Origin: Bromus sterilis
Lineage: Eukaryota > Streptophyta > Magnoliopsida > Poales > Poaceae
DNA: 64,000 bases
Assembly: GCA_950022295.1 (NCBI GenBank)
Contig: OX465600.1
Location: 3,410,001 to 3,474,000 of the forward strand
Direction: 5' to 3'
Within the stretch, counting starts at the first letter, position 1. Every line of letters starts with the position of its first letter. The position numbers and the translations under genes were made by a program. Below the pieces are notes generated by a model. It saw only the letters and a list, made by a program, of their open reading frames with translations, was not told the DNA's origin and did not search any database. Positions 57,401-64,000 of the stretch are shown here, piece after piece.

Positions 57401-60400
57401 AATAAATGTATAATGATGCCAAAGAAGCTCAAAGTATAATAAATGTATGATGATGCCAAAGAAGTAAGATAGAAAATAATATGGAAGAACTAAAGTTCAA
57501 AGTTGTTACATGGCTCGGAGGAATATGCTTCCCACTAAGAACATCCAGTAGCAAGGTGCCAAAGCTATATATGACACTTTCAGGTGTTATACGTCCTGCA
57601 AGTAAAAGCATAAACAGGAAAGTGTGAGGGTAATGTTAGAGGTGAGCTGTGGTGTAAGAAATGACAATATGTTATTTTTGGTGACCCTTTTTTTTTTTTT
57701 GCGTTGAACCTAGGTTCAATGAAACATAATATCACCTAGGTTTAATGAATTTATCGCCTAGACTGCCTAGTAGAAGGAACTTTAATGAAACATAATATAA
57801 TCTTCAAAAAAAGTTAACAAACTTGATTGTGAAGCTAGCAATGAACCTAGGTTCAACGCCAAAAAACGAAAAAAAGAAAAAAAACTGAACCTAGGTTCTG
57901 TGAAAAGTGCAGACTGTCAATATCCTCTATCATGAAGGGGTGACTGCACACACTTTCTCAACCATGAATTGAAACCTTGAGATCTATGCAGATCATCTCC
58001 TCTTACAAGTATCACAAATTCACAATGTGTGAATATCCGAAGGTATATTCATGGTTCAGATCATATTGTACATTTTGCTTCACAGATCAAACCATTAAGT
58101 TGCGAAATACTTTCTGAGAATTGAATGTGGGATATTATGAACATGGTGCTATAATATGACATAATTTAATATTAAGGAAGCTGAATCCACCCCACTTCAT
58201 AATGGTAAAGGATGTTCCACAAGCAGAAACAAACTCAAGGTATAATCTCAAACTATACAGCCACATCATTAGCACATAGCAGCTTTGCAAGAAAGCTCAG
58301 TACCGATGTGGTCTGACAAGAAAGATTCTACTGAGATCATCCAGAGACTGCTACATAAAAGCAAGTTATAGGGTTTTAGCAACATAAAAAGGAACCAACC
58401 AGTTCTCATGTATTCAGGAGGAGTAAATGCCAGATTGGTACTGTAACTTTTGCCATCCCGGCTATTCTTCATAAGGCCAAAGCATGAAAGTCTAGGGTTA
58501 CAATCCTGTAGCATGTAAACAATGTATAAATCAACCAATGCAACAAAAAAACATATAAACAAAGTTGACAAGGCAGGCAAAAAAAATTGCATGATAACTC
58601 ACATCATCAAACAGAACTCTGTAAGCATTAAGATCATGGTAGAGAGCACGCCCCTTACTGGTGCAATATTCTAAAGCCTCAGCAAGATAAAGAACAACCC
58701 TTAATCTCATGGGCCATTTCATCGCTTGGGTTTCCCCTGTCATATGCATACAATAATGGAGAAATATTACATCATTAAAGGTCCAAGGTGCTAGTTTGAC
58801 ATAATACAAGTGCCAGAATCTTTTCAAAAAATATTTGAGTTGCATGACCTAATTTTCCTAGAATAGATAATCTTATTACTCCTCTGCATTAAGTTACAAT
58901 TGCAAACAGTCATCGCGAACAATTTTTAAATAATGAACAATCTGCACAATTTCTTGTCAAAACTCGTTTGCAAAATTTAGACATGAACAGAGAGCAATCA
59001 TTAACAGATGTGACATACTGACATCATCAACAATAGCAAACTGCGCTAAACATAATTACAAGGGGGAAATGGAAGGCAACTCACAGTGGAAAAGATGTTT
59101 TGCTAGTGTATCGTTAGGCATGTACTCCGCAACAAGCAATCTCTCGTCACCTTCACAGCAACAGCCAAGCAGATTTGCTAACCTTTTGCTCCGCAACTGA
59201 CCAACTGATTTAGCTTCTTCCTGAAGCATAATTATTTCCCAAAAGAAATGGGCAAAATCTTAGAAAATTACTAGAACTGTAAGCAAAAAATGGATCAACA
59301 AACAGGATATTCAAATTATGCTAGCAACGACGGAATAGAGATGGTAAACATACTGAATCATAGATTTGCCAAGAGAATTAGCAGAAGCATAATTATTTCC
59401 CCAAAAGAAATGGATAAAATCTTAGAAAATTACTGGAACTGTAAGCAAAAAATGGATCAACAAACAGGATATTACAAATTATGCTAGCAACGACGGAATA
59501 GAGATGGTAAACATAATGAATCATAGATTTGCCAAGAGCATTAGCAGAGCATGATGATGGGAGTATGGGACAAGTAGTGGCTGGTAATGATTGCTGTCTC
59601 ACACTGGTTTAGCACTGGAATCTAATAATCATAGAGAAAGAGAAAAACATGTTGGCCAAACAGTTGGTAGATGCCACCCTTTCAGCTGCCAGCCATCATA
59701 AGAATCCATCCAAAAGCCAAATAAGTAAATTAACAAGCATACATATCATCCCAGGAACAGGTAGAAATCAACAACCTCCATGATAAGAGACATCATTCTC
59801 AAATTGCAGAGAATCTACGGGAAACACAATAACTAACCAGTAACGAACTAGTGCCATCAAGGCATTACCACCCACCAGACGCACATTGTTAGAGAGGATT
59901 AAGCGAAAACGACGGGCATACCAAGAACTGGCGCGGGTCGGGCCAGGCGGAGCGGTTGAAGCGCTTGACGGCAATGCGGCGCTGGGCGTCGAGCTTGCCC
60001 TTGTAGACGACGTTGGGCGCCTTCTCGCCATGCTCGGACACGATGTTCTCCACGGCGAAGCCGGCCGTGGCCAGGCGCAGCTGCTCGAAGGTGTACTCCT
60101 GGAACGCCGGGAGCTCGTACGCCTCCCCCTGCTCGTCCTCCTCTGCACACCAAAAGTTAATCCTCTCAGATTACTCCGATTTGCACCGCCTAATCCACGG
60201 CAGAACCCAACAAATCAGAGGCGGATAACCCTTGGACTCAACGCATCATCCACCGCCCCAAATGCCGGAGGCGGTTTGGACACGCGCCATCGGAAAACCG
60301 TCCCCAAATCATGCCCCTGCCGACAATCTCGTGCGCTAGCGGAACGGAGCAAAAAATCGCGGAAGCGGACAATCTCTCGAAAAGGGAAAAGCGGTCGCCA

Positions 60401-60600
60401 GAAATAGTAAGTGAAAAATCTCGGGAGCTAGCAGCCGGGTTAGGCAAGCAGAGCGAAGCAAGCGAGCAAGGAGCATTAGAAGCAGTAGTAGAGGCGGGGC
60501 ACGCACCGGAGCCGGGGTCCTCGAGGCGGGTGCTGCCGTGGAGCTGGCCGCGGATGCAGCAGCAGGAGCAGGAGGTGGCCTTGGACACCCGCGCGCCCAT
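54426..60600 (-). CDS. BSK: Brassinosteroid-signalling kinase (BSK) family pseudokinase, complete, 10 coding exons
   Basis: Exons (minus): 60507-60600, 59922-60142, 59085-59220, 58603-58736, 58400-58505, 57510-57595, 56807-56995, 56299-56463, 54876-54989, 54426-54671. All introns are GT-AG, and the sum is 1491 bp, 496 residues. BSKs are plasma-membrane receptor-like cytoplasmic kinases that pass the signal from BRI1 to BSU1-type phosphatases. MGARVSK gives Gly2 for myristoylation, with Cys11 and Cys13-15 for palmitoylation. Kinase domain about 60-320: Lys91 in AVKRF is kept, but the catalytic loop reads YHDLN (183-187) instead of HRDLxxN and the DFG position is SCFG (202-205), the usual BSK pseudokinase state. 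The KNSRDGKS segment (208-215) holds the Ser that corresponds, I believe, to the BRI1 target. C-terminal TPR region about 378-480 (exons 9-10). Closest to the rice BSK3 type by memory; member number uncertain. Confidence 0.93.
55127..55151. repeat. Poly(C) plus CA microsatellite in BSK intron 8
   Basis: About 15 C followed by (CA)6. A TG-rich tract lies at about 55183-55197. Likely length-polymorphic. Confidence 0.85.
55769..55878. mobile_element. Stowaway MITE in BSK intron 8, right end eroded
   Basis: Left end CTCCCTCCGTTTCTATGGAC; interior ATACATCTATATATGTCTGTATGTA is typical of a common Triticeae Stowaway group. The right end has lost most of its terminal repeat (ends AAAGGTAG). TA on both sides. 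Confidence 0.7.
56141..56234. mobile_element. Stowaway MITE in BSK intron 8, 94 bp
   Basis: Near-perfect hairpin from CTCCCTCCGATCCATAATAA to TTATTATGGATTGGAGGGAG, TA at 56139-56140 and 56235-56236. It ends 65 bp before exon 8. Same subfamily as 46-139. Confidence 0.9.
57694..57898. repeat. Palindromic GAACCTAGGTTC repeats in BSK intron 5
   Basis: The 12-bp palindrome GAACCTAGGTTC is present exactly at 57706-57717, 57843-57854 and 57887-57898, with a diverged fourth near 57738. The first two lie in inverted arms of about 24 bp (57694-57718 and 57842-57866) that also include T- and A-runs. It could be a small foldback element; no target duplication seen. Confidence 0.7.
59224..59545. repeat. 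161-bp tandem duplication in BSK intron 2, next to exon 3
   Basis: 59224-59384 and 59385-59545 differ at few positions. The duplicated unit begins two bases from the exon 3 splice acceptor. The upstream copy carries TTATGCTTCTG where the real site has TTATGCTTCAG, so the duplicate acceptor is disabled. Confidence 0.9.
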
Positions 60601-60631
60601 TCCGATCCCCCTCCTCCCTCGCCGAACGAAC

Positions 60632-60750
60632 CTGCAAGCAGAGCAGAGCAGCAACCGGCCTGAGAAACCGGGGAGCAAGGCGGCGGAACCCGCGCGCACG
60701 CGGATCTGAGCGAAGCCGAAGGCAGCACAGTAGACGAAGCCCGAACTTAC
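60632..60750 (-). other. Intron in the 5' UTR of the BSK gene
   Basis: GAG/GTAAGTTC donor at 60750 and a T/C-rich TTGCAG acceptor at 60632, leaving 31 bases of leader before ATG 60600. The upstream exon (60751 to about 60950) is GA-rich on the coding strand. Predicted from signals only. Confidence 0.65.
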
Positions 60751-60950
60751 CTCGCCTGAGCAGCAAGCGAGCGAACTGAACCGGACCGGAGCGAATCGAA
60801 GCGGCGCGGCGGAGGCGGAGGCGGAGGTGGAGGCGGGGGAGGGGACTGGGCCGGATTGGATTGGATCTCTCTCGCTCTCGCTGCCTCTCGCCCCTCGCCT
60901 CTCTCCTCTTCCCTCACCACCACCTTGCTATGCTGTGCTGTGGAGTTGGG

Positions 60951-61664
60951 GGTGGGGGTGGGAGCCGGTGATATTATTCGCTAATACTGCAGTTTATTAA
61001 TGGTTTTTTTAGTACTTTTATACCGACATATCTGTACTGTGTGGCACAGGGCTGTGGGCCCGGGGTCTAATCGCGGGGTAATTTTTAGTGCAAGTTGACA
61101 GTACTTACTCCACTAACTATTAGTACTGGTAAATTGAGAAGAGAGGACGAGCAGTTGGAAGTAAATAAATGGGCGCCTAAAACGGCACGGCCAGGCCGGT
61201 GAACTAGTCAAACGGGTCTCCGTTCCCTCTATTTTTTTTTTCAAAAAGGTCTCTTCGATTCAATGAATATTCATATTAGACTTTAAATTAGAATGTACTC
61301 CGTTGAGATACAGAGATATAAAAGTCAGGCTTTCTTCATTTGAACGAGAGTGTGTGATGGTCCTCTCTTGGGTCATATTCCGTTTGACCGATGCAGCGCG
61401 GTACTTCTAGTTCAAAATAGGCTGGTGGTATTGAATTTGTATGCAAAAGCGTCATGTTTGCGTTCTTTGAAATGTGGAGGTGGAAAACTTTATTTTCCTT
61501 CTAGTTTAATAGATGCTTTTTTCTATAAAGGATGATTACCTAAAATGAAGCGTGATGCTCGGATAGTTCAATCGATGGTTTATTTAAGCTACTTGACCCC
61601 TGACACGGGTGTGAGACTATCCATGGATGTCTTTGGCTCTAACAATGATCAATCGGCGAATCAA
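60951..61664. other. BSK upstream region
   Basis: Upstream of the presumed BSK leader (coding strand minus). I see no convincing TATA box near the GA-rich leader. No other gene is supported; a 61-codon open frame at 61350 is probably chance. Confidence 0.45.
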
Positions 61665-61775
61665 CCTGTGGTTGAGTTGGCTAGGTGGATGGTTGTATCC
61701 CTAGTCCACCAAAGTTTAAATCCCAGATTTGACATTGGTGCTCGCATTTTCCTGAATATATCATCTGTTTATCCT
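61665..61775 (+). mobile_element. Au-SINE-like fragment
   Basis: GGTTGAGTTGGCTAGGTGGA (A-box region), TCCACCAAAGTTTAAATCCC (B-box region, one change from the consensus) and GGTGCTCGCATTTTCCTG follow the order I recall for the tRNA-derived Au SINE of Triticeae. About ten extra bases sit between the B box and GGTGCTCG, and the 3' half is missing. Confidence 0.55.
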
Positions 61776-61864
61776 CACTACTACAAAAGGGAGATTGGTT
61801 AATACTGGTTTGAAGAATGACCTTGGTCGAAACGAGTCAAACCTAGTCGAACGATATTCCGTCA

Positions 61865-61975
61865 ATCAAAACTGGTTTGTTAGAAATGATGAAAGAAAAC
61901 AAAATTTACATAAAGAAATAAAAACTGGTTTGAAGCTCTGATTTGTTAGAAATGATGAAAGAAATCAAGCTCTGT
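61865..61975. repeat. Short imperfect tandem repeat
   Basis: TTTGTTAGAAATGATGAAAG occurs at about 61876 and 61942 with flanking ACTGGTTTGAAG phrases; spacing about 66-68 bp. Confidence 0.7.
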
Positions 61976-62185
61976 TACCATTTTTATTGATGCGATTTTC
62001 AATGAAAGCTGAGAGGGGCAAGTGTGAAGAGTCAACATCATTTTCTTTTCTAAATGTTTGTAAAGATGAATGTATGCATATGTGTACGTATTTGTAAGAC
62101 GTTTGCGTTTGTAATATCCTTGTTAAAAGCTGATGCATACGCTCCTCAGATTCACGCAGCCGCAAGCAAAAATTGTTGCAGGCAT

Positions 62186-62229
62186 AGATGGAGAAAGAAT
62201 TACCCTGCAAAAAAAAGATGGAGAAAGAA
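62186..62229 (+). mobile_element. Micro-insertion: LINE tail with 14-bp target duplication
   Basis: AGATGGAGAAAGAA at 62186-62199 and 62216-62229, exact; insert TTACCCTGCAAAAAAA (16 bp). Confidence 0.75.
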
Positions 62230-62644
62230 GGTTCACTTTCTTTCTCCTCTTCTTTATGTGAAACGAGAAAAAAAAGCTCTTCTTTACTCTTTGAGTACGT
62301 ACGTGCGGCATCATGACAAGCTGAGCTGAGATGGATGGAGCTCAAAAATGTTCACTTTTCATTCCTCGAAAGCGGTGCTCGCTGTACACTTTGGGGCGGC
62401 GCACGGGCGCATGATTACGATTAAACTGATTTGCACGTACAGCCTGGCCTGGTACTACAGCGTGACACGACGACAGTGCCAAGGAGAAACGGCAGGGAAC
62501 CTGCTCGCTGCTCCATCGTCCAACTGTCAACCAATCATCTCGGACAGGGCACTCTCTGCTCGCTCGGACACGTCTGATCTGGCGGCCCTCACAAGTGGCC
62601 GCCCCCGGTCCGGTGGGTAGGAGGGACGGCGGTGGCCGGAGTAC

Positions 62645-62698
62645 AATGCACGAGCATATCTCTTCTTCTTTTTTGCGGTATAATGCACGAGTATATCT
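62645..62698 (-). mobile_element. Micro-insertion: LINE tail with 17-bp target duplication
   Basis: AATGCACGAGCATATCT (62645-62661) and AATGCACGAGTATATCT (62682-62698), one mismatch. The insert CTTCTTCTTTTTTGCGGTAT reads ATACCGC plus A-rich tail on the minus strand. Confidence 0.7.
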
Positions 62699-64000
62699 AC
62701 CCTGACAAATGAAAATGGATGCCTCCAGAGTATTTGTAACATGGTACCAATAGGAATTCTCATGGCAGTTCACAACACGGTTTTCCATCATCACGATGAA
62801 AAATTACGCATTTATTTTTTCAATATAAATTTGCTCGTTCTATATGATCAGACATTCAGGTAGCTTCTGATTTGTATTCTCATTTGGCTTGTTAACATAT
62901 TCGGCAATTGGCTCAATGAAATAGACCACATGTTTAAAAATCTTCTTAGGTGGGAGTGCTAGTCGTTATTTAATCGCTAAAGTTATCTAAAAATGATAAA
63001 ATTATTAATGCTAAGATTTTTTTACAAATTATTTACCGATGTACTAGTATACTCCGATTACGATCGTTTCTACAGCGTGTGGAGCATCATGACCTATTTA
63101 TAAAGGTTTATACACGGTTAGAGGCCACGACGAGGGATACCTTTTCCAATCGTGGATGACAACATAATCTACGGATCGACCCTCATTCATCGACGGCGAT
63201 CAATAGTTCTACCTAGTATTTAAATTTCGCTGTATTTTTTATTTCTTTTTACTTTTTTCGGATTTGATGTGGCGATGCGTATCTTAGTTATACAAAGATC
63301 GAATGTAATAATTAAAACTATTAAGTGATAAAGCGACTTTTATCGAAAAGAGTATCTGTATCTGTATACTATGTATTTTCTGTGATTGTGTGGATGTGTC
63401 AGTGTGTACGAACGGCTGGTTAATTAATTAGAGGGGAAATGGCAACTGGGAGATCGAGAGAGGCCGGCCGATCGCATCAATCGTGCGTGCGTGCGTGCGT
63501 GCAAACCACTTTCATTTTGCAGAGTAGCAGTGCAGATTAAGGCTTACTAATTATCATGTAGAGTACATATACTAGTACGATGTCTAATGATAATATTCTC
63601 GGCTCTCCTTCGTGCCCAGGGATCTCGTACGAACGTACGACCAAATACGTACGCTCCTACTTTAATCATAACCCCGAAAAAAAGGTTTGCCATCATGTTA
63701 ACGATATTTGTTTGCAATTTGCTTGCGCAGGAGATCTAGATTAAACTAGGGATAAAGCCACAAGAGATGAAGATCGATTAGTCGGACCGAGCTGGAATGA
63801 TGGGGAGGATAGCTGGAGGGGATGTGGTATACATCTGTCAGTACGTCGCACATAGCCAGCCCTGTCAAATCAAATCAACAAGTGTATGGCATAATTAATT
63901 AAACTACTCCAATAGATAGTAGATACTGAAAGCAAGACATGGGGCCTGTCACCTCGGCCGACCCCCTGAATTAATTAGCTGGATTAATTAGTTAGCTGAC
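62699..64000. other. Intergenic, no supported gene
   Basis: AT-rich DNA with a (CGTG)n microsatellite at about 63481-63503 and several TTAATTAATT tracts near the right edge. I see no gene, RNA or bounded repeat. Confidence 0.5.

Noticed and set aside
57670..57700. Another LINE-tail micro-insertion (T-run then GCG in BSK intron 5)
   Set aside because: No flanking direct repeat; the run is part of the palindromic repeat arms.
61200..61260. T-run with nearby GGTCTC repeats as a micro-insertion
   Set aside because: The direct repeat is only about 6 bp and spacing does not fit.
62348..62794. Open frames of 90-150 codons near the right edge
   Set aside because: Overlapping frames on both strands without domains, one crossing the micro-insertion at 62645-62698.

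Overview
The window looks like nuclear DNA of a Triticeae grass (wheat, barley, rye or Aegilops). The reasons are many Stowaway MITEs with CTCCCTCCG ends, Tourist/Harbinger and hAT MITEs, an Angela/BARE-like Copia element, Athila- and Tat-type Gypsy elements, an Au-SINE-like fragment, and one intron-rich host gene. All family names come from recognising sequence by eye; no database was searched. Layout: 1-13.4 kb is a patchwork of old transposon debris: a plus-strand LINE remnant cut by two MITEs, a probable LTR fragment, a TIR element with internal 170-bp repeats, a long Stowaway-like element, a 1.3-kb LINE-like retroposon with a 45-bp target duplication, an AT-rich array of degenerate 1-kb units, a Tourist element, a tRNA-like sequence and a hAT MITE. 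From 13.4 to 52 kb lies one nested cluster built on a single minus-strand LINE. An Athila-like Gypsy element entered the LINE (TSD ATAAA). A block of LINE 3' end plus LTR plus Gypsy interior was then tandemly duplicated. A Copia element (15878-24319, TSD ACTAT) sits exactly in the Gypsy gag start codon. A 20.7-kb Tat-lineage Gypsy composite (28844-49550, TSD CCCGT) split the LINE between its zinc-finger and RNase H regions. That composite holds two copies of gag-pol in inverted orientation around a 2-kb spacer and two copies of a spliced antisense-strand gene. From 52.1 to 53.5 kb is a non-autonomous Harbinger element. The only convincing host gene is on the minus strand: a complete 10-exon coding sequence (54426-60600, 496 codons before stop) for a brassinosteroid-signalling-kinase (BSK) family pseudokinase with a TPR tail and an N-terminal acylation signal. 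Its introns carry MITEs, a palindromic repeat and a tandem duplication. 61-64 kb is intergenic with a SINE fragment and microsatellites. The most unusual signals are: (1) at least five tiny insertions (13-20 bp) that look like nothing but the 3' end and poly(A) of a LINE, each flanked by a 14-17 bp target-site duplication; (2) the inverted gag-pol arms of the Tat composite, which could be transcribed into a long hairpin; (3) very dense CCGAYTG/CARTCGG heptamers throughout the Tat composite, in coding and non-coding parts and on both strands; and (4) the duplication junction that joined Gypsy interior to a second LINE-LTR unit.
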